Shown here: positions 55,213 to 64,000 of the stretch, piece by piece
How positions within the stretch are numbered: position 1 is the stretch's first letter
How the letters are laid out: the number at the start of each line of letters is the position of its first letter
DNA from: Ignavibacteriota bacterium
Lineage (GTDB): Bacteria; Bacteroidota; Ignavibacteria; Ignavibacteriales; Melioribacteraceae
Length of the DNA: 64,000 bases
NCBI GenBank assembly: GCA_013112585.1
Contig: JABFGH010000006.1
Location: forward strand, 179,664-243,663
Direction of reading: 5' to 3'
Program-made: the position numbers and the translations under genes
Notes under the pieces: generated by a model
The model's input: only the letters and a program-made list of their open reading frames with translations
Told to the model about the DNA's origin: nothing
The model's database searches: none

Positions 55213-57219
55213 ATGAATAAGTCAATTTCAAATAAAATTGGTGCAACAATTGCCTCTGTGCTTTTTGTTACAATTACAATAATGCTGGTTATTCTTTTAA
55301 TAAAAGAAGAAAACCAAATTAAGAATACAACAAAGAGTAATGTAAAAGAAATTTCTGAGTTAATGACAAAGACAATTTCATTTGCAATGGCAGAAGGAAC
55401 AACGGAGGTTGATCCCCTTATTGAAGAAGCAAATAAATCTGAAAATATAAGTGAACTTAGAATAATACCTACCGACATTATTGAAGAAGGAAGTTCAAAC
55501 AACTTGGATGAACTCGAAAAAATTGTTGAGTCAACAAGAGAAGCACGATTTGTGAATGAAGAATTTGAGGGAGTTCATGTTTTTAGGTCGGTGGTTCCGC
55601 TTCCTTCTAACGAAACTTGCTTAGACTGTCACGATTCGGAAATTGGTGACCCGCTTGCAATTATAAGCATTAGATACTCAACCGAAAATACATTTGCTGA
55701 GATTAGTTCGCAGAGATGGTTTGCAATTATAATGGGTATTACAGTAATACTTATAGCTATCGGTGTAGCTGTATATGTTATCAAAAATAAACTGCTTAAA
55801 GATTTATTTACTACCGTATCGGCAATTGAAAAACTTGGCAACGGAGAAATATGTGAACAAGTTGAAATAAATCGTTCCGATGAAATTGGACAGTTAGTGG
55901 TTACTGTAAATAGATTACGAGAAAATTTATGTTCTAAAGCTCAAGCCGCAAATGCTCTTGCGCAAGGTGATTTATTGAATGAAGTAGAAGTTTTATCAGA
56001 AAATGATGTACTCGGTATTTCAATGAATTCGGTAAGGAAGAGCTTAAATGAATTGGCTGACGGCACTAAACAATTAGCAAAAAACGCGGCAATAGGCAAC
56101 TTAAAATATCGTGCCGACGAAAATAAACATGAAGGTGAGTACAGAAAAATCATTGAGGGATTTAATAATACCCTGGATGTAGCAATTAAGCCGATTGATG
56201 AAGGCACTGAAGTTCTTGCCGCAATGGCAGAAGGTGATTTTACTAAGAGGGTAAAAGGCGAATATAAAGGTGATCATCAAATAATCAAAAACAGCATTAA
56301 CAAAGTTGTAGATTCACTAAGCATAGTTCTGGCGGAGGTTAACGGCGTAGTAGATTCAACAGTTGCATCAAGCTCACAGATTGCAGAAAGCACTCGTGAA
56401 ATGGGGCAGGGTGCGCGTGAGCAGGCAACTCAAACGGAATCTGTTGTGTCATCAATTAATGAGATGACCGCAACAATTCAAGATTCATCACAGAATGCTT
56501 CCATTGCTTCCGAAACGGCGAGGAAAGCTAAGGACATTGCTGAAGAAGGCGGTGTTGTTGTTGAACAAACACTATCCGGAATAGTCCATATTTCGGAGGT
56601 AGTTTTGTCTGCATCGGAGATCGTTCAAAAACTTGGTGATAACAGCGATCAGATTGGTGAAATAATTCAAGTTATTAGAGATATTGCCGATCAGACGAAT
56701 CTGCTTGCACTTAATGCTGCAATTGAAGCGGCAAGAGCAGGTGAACTCGGTAAAGGTTTTGCCGTTGTTGCCGATGAAGTTAGACAACTTGCCGAAAGAA
56801 CAACTAAGGCGACAAAAGAAATTGGTGAAATGATTTCAGCTATTCAGACAGATACAAAAGTTGCAGTTGACTCGATGGTACTTGGTGCGGAGGAAGTGGA
56901 AAAGGGAAAAGAACTCGCCGAAAAAGCAGGCTATTCCCTCGGCAGTATTATTGAAGTTTCAAGTCAAGTGATGGATGTGATAAACCAGGTAGCTGCTGCA
57001 AGTGAGGAACAGTCTTCGGCTGTTGAGCAAATCAATATAAATATTGAACAGATTAGTGAAGTCACGCAAAATTCCGCAATAAGTGTAGATGAAATTTCAC
57101 ATTCTGCTGATGGACTAAATGAACTGACAGCTAACCTTAATTCACTGCTGAGAAAATTTAAAATTAATAATAAACACGAGAAAATAAAATCAGATGTTCC
57201 CGATGAAGTTCTATGCTAA
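55213..57219 (+). CDS. Methyl-accepting chemotaxis protein with a c-type heme sensor domain
   Basis: The protein has 668 residues. I chose the ATG at 55213 because TTGAGG lies just upstream; an earlier TTG would add six residues. TM1 (about 8-29) and TM2 (about 170-190) enclose a periplasmic domain with one CxxCH motif (CLDCH, residues 136-140). A covalently bound heme c is therefore likely. The cytosolic part has a HAMP and two further HAMP-like repeats (LAQGDLLNEV, MAEGDFTKRV), then the conserved signalling tip DQTNLLALNAAIEAARAGE with GFAVVADEVRQLAERT. No che genes are nearby. Its stop overlaps the convergent oxidoreductase gene by four bases. Confidence 0.92.
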   Translation: MNKSISNKIGATIASVLFVTITIMLVILLIKEENQIKNTTKSNVKEISELMTKTISFAMAEGTTEVDPLIEEANKSENISELRIIPTDIIEEGSSNNLDELEKIVESTREARFVNEEFEGVHVFRSVVPLPSNETCLDCHDSEIGDPLAIISIRYSTENTFAEISSQRWFAIIMGITVILIAIGVAVYVIKNKLLKDLFTTVSAIEKLGNGEICEQVEINRSDEIGQLVVTVNRLRENLCSKAQAANALAQGDLLNEVEVLSENDVLGISMNSVRKSLNELADGTKQLAKNAAIGNLKYRADENKHEGEYRKIIEGFNNTLDVAIKPIDEGTEVLAAMAEGDFTKRVKGEYKGDHQIIKNSINKVVDSLSIVLAEVNGVVDSTVASSSQIAESTREMGQGAREQATQTESVVSSINEMTATIQDSSQNASIASETARKAKDIAEEGGVVVEQTLSGIVHISEVVLSASEIVQKLGDNSDQIGEIIQVIRDIADQTNLLALNAAIEAARAGELGKGFAVVADEVRQLAERTTKATKEIGEMISAIQTDTKVAVDSMVLGAEEVEKGKELAEKAGYSLGSIIEVSSQVMDVINQVAAASEEQSSAVEQININIEQISEVTQNSAISVDEISHSADGLNELTANLNSLLRKFKINNKHEKIKSDVPDEVLC

Positions 57220-60065
57220 CTGCTTTTGGGTGTAGAGCATTCATCAACAAGATAAATTATTGATTTATAATTTATTCCGCTGTGCAGAGATAATCCTATT
57301 TCACAAGTACGGCTTGTTGAATAGCCTTTTGTACAGTTATCGGGAATTGATTCTTTCAGATTTTCTAAAGCCGATTCGTTTAACTCCGGATATGAAAATC
57401 CGCGGTCGCCAGCCCAGCCGCAGCATCCAACCTCTAAGGGAACCGTAACATTATCTGATAATGATTCCGCCAGTTCCTTAAACTTATCGGGCAAGCCCAT
57501 TCTTATTGTGCTGCACGTTGGATGAATTGTGATAGGGTCATTGATTTTTTCGATTTCTAATTTATCGAGCAGGTAATCATAAATAAAATCGATAGGCTCT
57601 GTAATTTTTAAATTACTTTTAGCTTCATCATTCTGTGATAGTAAGTAATTTTTAAAATGATACGTGCATGGACTTGTATCAAATAATATCGGATATGCCC
57701 CATTATTTGAAATCTTTAAAAGTTTTTTTTGCAGTTCTGCAGATTTTTTTTCACCCTGTTTAAAAAATCCCTTACTCGAAAATGCCATACCGCAGCATAG
57801 CCCGGATAGATTATCGGGAAGTAAAATTTGATAGCCTGCTTTTTTAAGTAGCCTAATTGTTACAGTTGTAAGTGAATCATTACTCTCATAATCTTTGGAG
57901 ATACCCATACTCCGGCTAATGCAGCTTGGGAAATAAACTACTTTCAATTGCGAATCACTCTGCTCAGCAATTTTAATTCTGTCGGCACCTTTCGGCATAT
58001 ATTTGTTCCAGAGCGGAAAGTTTCGTCCGAATATCTTTTTCTTTGCACGGGCGGCAGCAGTCATTATTCTATCGCCTAAAATTTTATGAAAGAAATGAAC
58101 AGCATTTAATACATGCTTTGCAGATGCTGTAACAAAACTCATATTATTTGCGGCAAAATCAGCAATGGTATTGGCAGCTTTACCGTTACCTGTATTACGT
58201 AATTCTTTGGTTAAGGTTCCCGTGTTAATATCAACAGGGCAGCTTACCTCGCACAACCCGTCAACCGCGCATGTTTCGTTTCCATAATACTGATACGAAT
58301 CCTGCAATACCTTAAGTCTATGCTTTTCATTTCCCGTTCGTTTCAAGCGGGCAATTTCTCTAAAGGCAACAATTCTCTGTCTTGGTGTAATGGTCACATT
58401 TTTTGATGGGCAATTAACTTCGCAAAATCCGCATTCAATACATTGATCAATTATAGTATGCGCAATCGGCATCGGTTTTAAGTTTTTTAAGTGAATTGAT
58501 GAATCATCATTTAATATAACCCCTGGATTAAGAATATTCTTCGGATCAAAAATTTGTTTTATTTCATACATCAATTTGTATGCTTCTTCTCCCCACTCAT
58601 ATTTAACATACGGAGCCATGTTCCTACCGGTACCATGTTCCGCTTTTAGTGAGCCGTCATAATTCTCAACAACCAGTACTGCAAGGTCTTCCATAAAATC
58701 TTTGTAGCGTTTTAATTCTTTTTCATCGCTAAAATTTTGACTTAAAACAAAATGTAAATTACCTGCAAGTGAATGACCCCAGATAATATTTTCCGAATAA
58801 TTATATTTTTTGAACAGAGCTTGTAAGTCCAATGCAGCATTGGCTAAATCTTCTACCGGAAAATTAATATCTTCAATAATAACAGTAGTTCCAGGCTCTC
58901 TTGATTTACATGCGGATGGGAAAAGTCCTTTACGAACATCCCATAATTTTTTTGATTCTTTCGGATCGGAAATGAAAGTTAAGGGTTGTTCTTTGGGCAG
59001 TTCATCCATTGAAGAAGTTATATTTTCAATATTGATACTTAAACCATCAACAGAATCAGACGATGTTTCAACTAATAGAGCGGCAGCTTGATCGTTGAGC
59101 ATTTTTAATGCTTCCGGCATTCCGGGCTTGTTTTCAACAGAGCGCAAGGCGGCTCTATCCATTATCTCTGCTGCATCAACCGGCAATTTTTGAAATATTG
59201 GAATTGCCCTGCAGGCTGTTTCAATATTTTTAAAAAGCATTAACGATGTTGCTTTATGAGGAAGTTCAGGGACTGTGTTTAATGTTATATCGGAAATAAA
59301 TCCCAATGTACCTTCCGAACCAATCATTAAATGAATAATAATATCAATCGGATCGTCAAACTCTACAAGGGCATTTAAACTGTAGCCTGTTGTATTCTTC
59401 ATCCGATATTTGTGTTTTATTCTATCGGCTAATTCGGTATTTGCCTTCACCTTTTGCGAAAGTGATTCTACTTCATCCAATAATTTTTTATTGCTCTTTC
59501 TAAATGCATCCTTACTATTTTCATCATTCGTATCAAGAACGGCACCGTCGGCAAAAATTATTTTCATTCCGGCAAGAGTGTTGTAAATATTATTCTTGGT
59601 GCCGCTTGTCATTCCGCTTGCATTGTTAGCCGCAATACCGGCAACCATTGCAGAATTTATTGATGCAGGATCGGGACCCAATTTTTTATGATATCCGGCA
59701 AGATAAGCATTTGCAAATGCCCCGATTAATCCGGGCTGCATACTTATTTTATTACCCTCTTCAAAAATTTTGTATCTCCGCCAATTATTTCCCAGCATAA
59801 CTAAAACGGAATCTGTAATTGCCTGACCGGATAAACTTGTACCTGCTGCTCTAAAAGTTATCGGTAGATTTAACTCTGCAGAATTTTGGATTACGAGAGC
59901 AACTTCGTCCTCTGTTTCAACCTTAATTACAAGTTGGGGAGTTAAACGATAGAATCCCGCATCGGTGCCGAATGCAAGGGTTCGCAGGTCATCATAAATC
60001 AATCTTTCTTTTGGAATTGAAATTTTTAGTTGATTGTATAGCTGTAAGTATTTTCCGGTAAGCAT
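57216..60065 (-). CDS. FAD/Fe-S oxidoreductase, GlcD-GlpC fusion type (D-lactate dehydrogenase-like)
   Basis: The protein has 949 residues. The N-terminal FAD-binding-4 domain (ITFRAAGTSLSGQAITDSVL, GPDPASINSAMVAGIAANNASG) and FAD-oxidase C domain (about residues 270-510) carry out 2-hydroxyacid oxidation. Two 4Fe-4S motifs follow (CIECGFCEVNCPS and CAVDGLCEVSCPV). A CCG-type C-terminus has GLCCGMAF, HPTCSTIRMG and VGCCGWAGDRG. This layout is like E. coli YdiJ. The electron acceptor is likely quinone or another carrier, and the substrate (D-lactate, glycolate or 2-hydroxyglutarate) is unresolved. The ATG has no strong upstream ribosome-binding site. Confidence 0.93.
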   Translation of the reverse strand: MLTGKYLQLYNQLKISIPKERLIYDDLRTLAFGTDAGFYRLTPQLVIKVETEDEVALVIQNSAELNLPITFRAAGTSLSGQAITDSVLVMLGNNWRRYKIFEEGNKISMQPGLIGAFANAYLAGYHKKLGPDPASINSAMVAGIAANNASGMTSGTKNNIYNTLAGMKIIFADGAVLDTNDENSKDAFRKSNKKLLDEVESLSQKVKANTELADRIKHKYRMKNTTGYSLNALVEFDDPIDIIIHLMIGSEGTLGFISDITLNTVPELPHKATSLMLFKNIETACRAIPIFQKLPVDAAEIMDRAALRSVENKPGMPEALKMLNDQAAALLVETSSDSVDGLSINIENITSSMDELPKEQPLTFISDPKESKKLWDVRKGLFPSACKSREPGTTVIIEDINFPVEDLANAALDLQALFKKYNYSENIIWGHSLAGNLHFVLSQNFSDEKELKRYKDFMEDLAVLVVENYDGSLKAEHGTGRNMAPYVKYEWGEEAYKLMYEIKQIFDPKNILNPGVILNDDSSIHLKNLKPMPIAHTIIDQCIECGFCEVNCPSKNVTITPRQRIVAFREIARLKRTGNEKHRLKVLQDSYQYYGNETCAVDGLCEVSCPVDINTGTLTKELRNTGNGKAANTIADFAANNMSFVTASAKHVLNAVHFFHKILGDRIMTAAARAKKKIFGRNFPLWNKYMPKGADRIKIAEQSDSQLKVVYFPSCISRSMGISKDYESNDSLTTVTIRLLKKAGYQILLPDNLSGLCCGMAFSSKGFFKQGEKKSAELQKKLLKISNNGAYPILFDTSPCTYHFKNYLLSQNDEAKSNLKITEPIDFIYDYLLDKLEIEKINDPITIHPTCSTIRMGLPDKFKELAESLSDNVTVPLEVGCCGWAGDRGFSYPELNESALENLKESIPDNCTKGYSTSRTCEIGLSLHSGINYKSIIYLVDECSTPKSS

Positions 60066-60227
60066 ATTATTTTGAACTTAAAATGAAAAGGTTAATAAAC
60101 TGTGTTAGAAATAAAAATTGTCTTTGCGTCCTTTGTGCAGTCTTTCTTTGTGCTCTTTGTGGTTAAAAGGATTTTACCACGAAGTTCACTAAGGCTACAC
60201 AAAGAACACAAAGAAAAGATAAAAATA
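60066..60227. repeat. Intergenic dispersed repeat (CTTTGTG/CACAAAG inverted pair)
   Basis: Between the two minus-strand genes, GTGGTTAAAA (60160-60169) and TTTTACCAC (60172-60180), plus repeated CTTTGTG and CACAAAG words, make an imperfect hairpin spanning about 60121-60216. A related CTTTGCGTC word occurs at 41020-41050. Confidence 0.65.
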
Positions 60228-61616
60228 TTATTCATTACAATATTTTTCTACTTCTTCTACGGTTTTTGGTATTGGTATTCCAATTAATTTAAATCCGTTA
60301 TTTGTTACAAGTATGTCATCTTCTATTCTTATTCCGCCGAATGTTTTCATCTCTTCGAGTTTATCGTAGTTGATAAATTCCGCATGTTTGTTTTCTGATT
60401 TCCAATTATCGATCAACTGCGGAATAAAATACATTCCCGGCTCAACGGTAACAACATGACCGGTTTCTAATTCTTTACCAAGACGAAGATATGCCAATCC
60501 AAATTGTTCGCTTCTTTTAGTTTCATCATCATAGCCTACATAATTCTCTCCAAGTCCTTCCATATCATGAACATCTAATCCCATCATATGCCCGAGACCA
60601 TGAGGGAAAAAGAGTGCATGGGCACCGGCTTTAACAGCAGCATCTGCATCACCTTTCATAAATCCTTTTTCAATTAATCCTTCGGTAATAACTTTTGCTG
60701 CATGCAGATGAATATCCTTAAACTTAACTCCCGGTTTGATCATTTTAATCGCTTCAGTATTGGCTTTTAGAACTATGTTGTATAAATCTTTTTGAAGCGG
60801 AGAAAATTTTCCATTAACAGGAAAAGTTCTGGTAATGTCGCTGCCGTAGTGCAATCCAGATTCGGCACCGGAATCTAAAATCAATAAATCGCCGTCTTTC
60901 ATAACATTATTGTGTTGATGATTATGCAATGTTTCCCCATGTACTGAAAATATTATGGGGAAGGAAACACCCTCGCTCATACTGAGCGCAATTCCTTCAA
61001 CGGCTCCGCTAACTTCTCTTTCAATCAAGCCCGGCTTTGATAATTTCATTGCCATTGTATTCATAACAAAACTAATGTTAACGGCTTTTTCAATCTCCGC
61101 AACCTCTTCGGCAGTTTTAATTGATCTTTGTTTTATAACAGCCTTAATTAAATCAAGGGAGGTATTTTTATTAACTTCTGCAGGTGTAATTTCCAACAGC
61201 TCACTTGTTTCAATTGTTGTTTTACCGCGGTAATGGGGAAGAAAGTGTACCTTCTGATTTTTCGATTTTGCAGAACTTATTTTTTCTTTCAAATTATTAT
61301 AAGGCTCTGTCAATGTAACACCAACTAATGCAGCTCTATCGGCAAGTTTATCTTCAACTCCCATCCAAACCACATCATCAAGAGTTCTGTCATCACCGAA
61401 AATAATATCTTCATCTGCATCAACATCAATAACGGCAGCTAAATTTTGCGAGTCTAAACCAAAGTAGTACAGAAATGAACTATCCTGCCTGAACTTATAA
61501 GTGTTAGCACCATAGTTCATCGCAGCATCCACATTTCCCGGAAAGTAAATCAATCCCCCTCCTACTAATTTTTTAAGCTGACTTCGTCTTTCAATATATA
61601 CTGATTTATCAAACAT
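60228..61616 (-). CDS. pepP: Xaa-Pro aminopeptidase (PepP, M24B)
   Basis: This 462-residue metallopeptidase removes N-terminal residues before proline. I chose the ATG at 61616 because GGGAGG lies just upstream; a start 33 bases earlier would add a spurious tail. The N-terminal AMP_N domain (YIERRSQLKKLV, FRQDSSFLYYFG) precedes the pita-bread domain. Metal ligands are seen in LLILDSGAESGLHYGSDITRT (two aspartates), GLGHMMGLDVHD, TVEPGMYF and GGIRIEDD. A helical HLHAAKVI region lies between them. It is located downstream of the FG-GAP gene's divergent promoter. Confidence 0.93.
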   Translation of the reverse strand: MFDKSVYIERRSQLKKLVGGGLIYFPGNVDAAMNYGANTYKFRQDSSFLYYFGLDSQNLAAVIDVDADEDIIFGDDRTLDDVVWMGVEDKLADRAALVGVTLTEPYNNLKEKISSAKSKNQKVHFLPHYRGKTTIETSELLEITPAEVNKNTSLDLIKAVIKQRSIKTAEEVAEIEKAVNISFVMNTMAMKLSKPGLIEREVSGAVEGIALSMSEGVSFPIIFSVHGETLHNHQHNNVMKDGDLLILDSGAESGLHYGSDITRTFPVNGKFSPLQKDLYNIVLKANTEAIKMIKPGVKFKDIHLHAAKVITEGLIEKGFMKGDADAAVKAGAHALFFPHGLGHMMGLDVHDMEGLGENYVGYDDETKRSEQFGLAYLRLGKELETGHVVTVEPGMYFIPQLIDNWKSENKHAEFINYDKLEEMKTFGGIRIEDDILVTNNGFKLIGIPIPKTVEEVEKYCNE

Positions 61617-61857
61617 CTTTCCTCCCGGTAAAATTGTTAGAATAAACAACTAAATTTAGTTACCCAATATAACAAATTGGACTTATGCTTAAAAGTTGTC
61701 TTTTATTTGAATGGGATTTTAAGTAAAAAATTATTTTACATCCATATTGAATGAAATAAATTGTATAAAAAAACTGAATAACCTTGTTAATACATAAACT
61801 ACTTGATAAGTTTAATTATTAAAAAAACTAATTATTAAAATTGAATTTGAGGTAAAT
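61617..61857. promoter_or_regulatory. Divergent AT-rich promoter region
   Basis: These 241 bp separate pepP (minus) and the FG-GAP T9SS gene (plus). Only AT-rich DNA and the two ribosome-binding sites (GGGAGG and GAGG) are evident; no repeat or RNA structure was recognised. Confidence 0.5.
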
Positions 61858-63879
61858 ATGAAGTGGTTGTTTTCAGTCTTGATGATCTTGCCAACATTAT
61901 TATCAGCACAGAAGTGGCAAAAAATTGATTCGGTATTTTCACCATCGGGTGTAATTGTGTCATCATTTAGTTCTCCTGCTTTTGCAGATTTAAATAATGA
62001 CGGTCAGCTTGATTTACTGCTTGGGAACATTTCCGGTGAAATGAAAATTTTTACAAATAAAAACTACGGTTACCCGCCCCAGTATTTTCAAGATACAAGT
62101 TTAACCGCATCAATTTATGCAGGCGGGCAGCAGGGTACAAACTCGGATTACCCCGTCAGTATTGACTTAGACGGAGACCTGGATTATGATTTGGTAATCA
62201 GCGGCTATAATGGACTACTTTATTATGAAAATATTGGTACGGTTAATTCAGCAGTCTGGGGCAAAGTTGATACATTATTATTTTACGATGTTAACCAATT
62301 AATTGGCACAGATGCAAAACCAGCGTTTGCAGATTTGGATGCCGACGGCGATTATGATTTAGTGGTTGGAATAGGGGAATCACTTTTCGGAGGACCGGAG
62401 CCGGGGATTTTAATGGGATTTAGAAATAATGGAACTGCATCTAATCCGAGTTTTGTTGAAGATAATAGTCTTGTTGCCGGGCTGCCTGATGTTGGGCGTA
62501 ATGCATACCCGGTTTTTGGCGACCTTGATGCAGACGGTGACTATGAAATTTTAATCGGAAGAGATTTACATAATTTTGTCTATTACAGAAATGACGGCGA
62601 TTCAACTGCACCTTCCTGGACACTAAATAATGGATTGTTTGCCGGACTTGGGAGCAGCACTTATTGGAACAATCCTGCCTTAGCTGACTTGGATAATGAT
62701 GAAGACCTTGACCTGGTTTACGGAATATCCGACGGGAAATTATTTTATTATGAAAATATTGGAACAAAGTATTCACCAAGCTATCAGTATAATTCAAATT
62801 ATTTTCCGATTATAAAACTTGACGGCGGTGGAGCAACTGTTTCACTTGCTGATTTTGACGGTGACGGCGATTACGATTTATTAAGCGGCGATTGGTACGG
62901 GAAACTTCAGTATTTTGAAAATACCGGAAATGAAAATCAAGCTGACTTTGTAAAAACTAGTGCACCCTTTACAAGCATCACTCTTTCAAGCTCTTACAGT
63001 ATGCCGCGCTTTTTAGATATTGACAACGATAATGATTTGGATATTATTTCGGGCGCTTTGAATGGGAAAATGTTTCCTTATATAAATAATGGTTCATCCT
63101 TTACATTAAATAGTTCATTGTTCTCAAATATTGATTTGTACGGCAGAAGTGCCCCAGCGTTTGCTGATATTGATGGCGATGGTGATATCGATATGCTGCT
63201 TGGCTCGGATGATGCTGCGAGTATTGGGTTTTACGAAAATGACGGCAGTAATAATTTTACTTTGAACAATAGTTTTATTGCGGGTATTACTTTTTCGTCA
63301 TATTCATTTCCTACTTTTACTGATTTAGATAATGACGGTGATTATGATTTGGCAATTGGAAGAATTTCCGGGAAAATTAATTTTTACAAAAATATTGGAA
63401 ATGCCTCAAGCCCACAGTGGCAAGTAATGAATGATGTTTTTGAAGGCATAGAAGTAAAACAAAGTGCATTCATTGATTTTGCAGATTTAGATAATGACGG
63501 ATTGAAAGATATGATAATAGGAGAGTATGACGGTAATTTTACTTTCTATAAAAATTTGTCGGCATTAACATCCGTTAAATCAGATGAAAAATTAATTGCC
63601 GATGAATTTGAGTTGAGTCAGAATTATCCAAATCCGTTTAATCCCATTACAAAAATAAAGTATAAAGTACCGTCAAAAGTGAAAGGTGAAATGTCAAACG
63701 TAAAAATAAATATTTACGACATCCTTGGAAATCAAATCGCAACTTTGGTAAACGAACAAAAAGCTCCCGGCAATTATGAAGTTGAATTTGATGGGGTCAA
63801 CCTTTCAAGCGGGATTTACTTTTATGAGTTGAGATCGGGAGAAATATTATTGACTAAGAAAATGATCCTGCTAAAATAG
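61858..63879 (+). CDS. Secreted FG-GAP/VCBS repeat protein with T9SS sorting signal
   Basis: The protein has 673 residues. A signal peptide (1-18, LLSAQ) is followed by about ten FG-GAP-type blades with calcium loops of the form D(L/I)D(N/A)DGD(Y/L)D (FADLNNDGQLDLLLG, LADFDGDGDYDLLSG and others). These probably form a beta-propeller of VCBS/integrin-alpha type. The type A sorting domain (SQNYPNPFNPITKI) ends the protein and contains the KGEMSNVKI stretch seen at the same loop in several array proteins. GAGG precedes the ATG. The ligand is unknown. A gap of 121 bp to the end of the window holds nothing I can identify. Confidence 0.9.
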   Translation: MKWLFSVLMILPTLLSAQKWQKIDSVFSPSGVIVSSFSSPAFADLNNDGQLDLLLGNISGEMKIFTNKNYGYPPQYFQDTSLTASIYAGGQQGTNSDYPVSIDLDGDLDYDLVISGYNGLLYYENIGTVNSAVWGKVDTLLFYDVNQLIGTDAKPAFADLDADGDYDLVVGIGESLFGGPEPGILMGFRNNGTASNPSFVEDNSLVAGLPDVGRNAYPVFGDLDADGDYEILIGRDLHNFVYYRNDGDSTAPSWTLNNGLFAGLGSSTYWNNPALADLDNDEDLDLVYGISDGKLFYYENIGTKYSPSYQYNSNYFPIIKLDGGGATVSLADFDGDGDYDLLSGDWYGKLQYFENTGNENQADFVKTSAPFTSITLSSSYSMPRFLDIDNDNDLDIISGALNGKMFPYINNGSSFTLNSSLFSNIDLYGRSAPAFADIDGDGDIDMLLGSDDAASIGFYENDGSNNFTLNNSFIAGITFSSYSFPTFTDLDNDGDYDLAIGRISGKINFYKNIGNASSPQWQVMNDVFEGIEVKQSAFIDFADLDNDGLKDMIIGEYDGNFTFYKNLSALTSVKSDEKLIADEFELSQNYPNPFNPITKIKYKVPSKVKGEMSNVKINIYDILGNQIATLVNEQKAPGNYEVEFDGVNLSSGIYFYELRSGEILLTKKMILLK

Positions 63880-64000
63880 TATCAAATGATACCAAAGGAA
63901 AGAGTGTAAGAACAAATTTATTGGTCAGCCGGCAATAAATCAAGATACTGGTTGACCACGGATTTAGATAAACGAGTAACCAAAGAGATAGTGTTGATAT

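Noticed and set aside
1..64000. tRNA, rRNA, tmRNA, RNase P RNA or known riboswitches
   Set aside because: No TTCGA-type T-arm pairs, long conserved rRNA blocks or familiar aptamer motifs were seen on either strand by eye; a covariance-model search would be decisive.
63880..64000. Start of another gene at the right edge
   Set aside because: The remaining 121 bp show no start codon with a ribosome-binding site and no recognisable protein; too short to call.

Overview
The window is an AT-rich bacterial chromosome segment with dense protein-coding genes and no rRNA, tRNA, integrase or IS element that I can see. Many large secreted proteins end in a type IX secretion (T9SS) type A sorting domain with the signature NYPNPFNPxT, several genes start with TTG, and the genes include an actinobacterial-style fused 2-oxoglutarate dehydrogenase and a tetrahydrobiopterin-like gene set. 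Together these point to the Ignavibacteria/Chlorobi side of the Bacteroidota supergroup. This is inference from protein signatures; no marker gene was compared.

Layout: (1) 126-5384 holds a lamin-tail T9SS protein, metG and an orphan DNA methyltransferase. (2) 5490-12725 is an envelope-folding operon: three consecutive SurA/PpiC-type proteins, a MoxR AAA+ ATPase, an M23-family lipoprotein and a membrane-anchored unknown. (3) 12736-30720, minus strand, is a large accessory block: one FG-GAP/ASH T9SS protein followed by six tandem paralogs that share a roughly 450-residue core of unknown function. Three of the six carry an N-terminal BNR (sialidase-like) propeller and three do not. (4) 30871-36417 has a BamE-like protein, fused Kgd, an MBL hydrolase and a Fur/PerR regulator. 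(5) 37022-40218 has dodecin, then an operon of peroxiredoxin, PTPS, GTP cyclohydrolase I and two SDRs, which looks like a tetrahydrobiopterin pathway. (6) 40234-45048, minus strand, has YbjQ, a small membrane protein, an acyl-ACP thioesterase, a lipoprotein made of a single SprA-type repeat module, and a Rossmann protein. (7) 45236-48498 has PtsN, HisS, RlmB and a RelE-type toxin-antitoxin pair whose toxin has a nonsense codon. (8) 48755-55097 is a SUF Fe-S operon (sufBCDS, sufT, a bacilliredoxin and an Rrf2 regulator). (9) 55213-63879 has a c-type-heme chemoreceptor, a FAD/Fe-S oxidoreductase, aminopeptidase P and another FG-GAP T9SS protein.

Repeats are the second theme. Short palindromes and simple repeats occur between genes (36475-36893, 40808-41190, 47076-47182, 50227-50294, 60121-60216). 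They also occur in frame inside the sorting domains of the tandem paralogs, at one recurrent loop. The most promising observations are the six-paralog T9SS array with its swapped and recombined modules, the free-standing SprA-module lipoprotein, and the reuse of one sorting-domain loop as a landing site by unrelated repeats.
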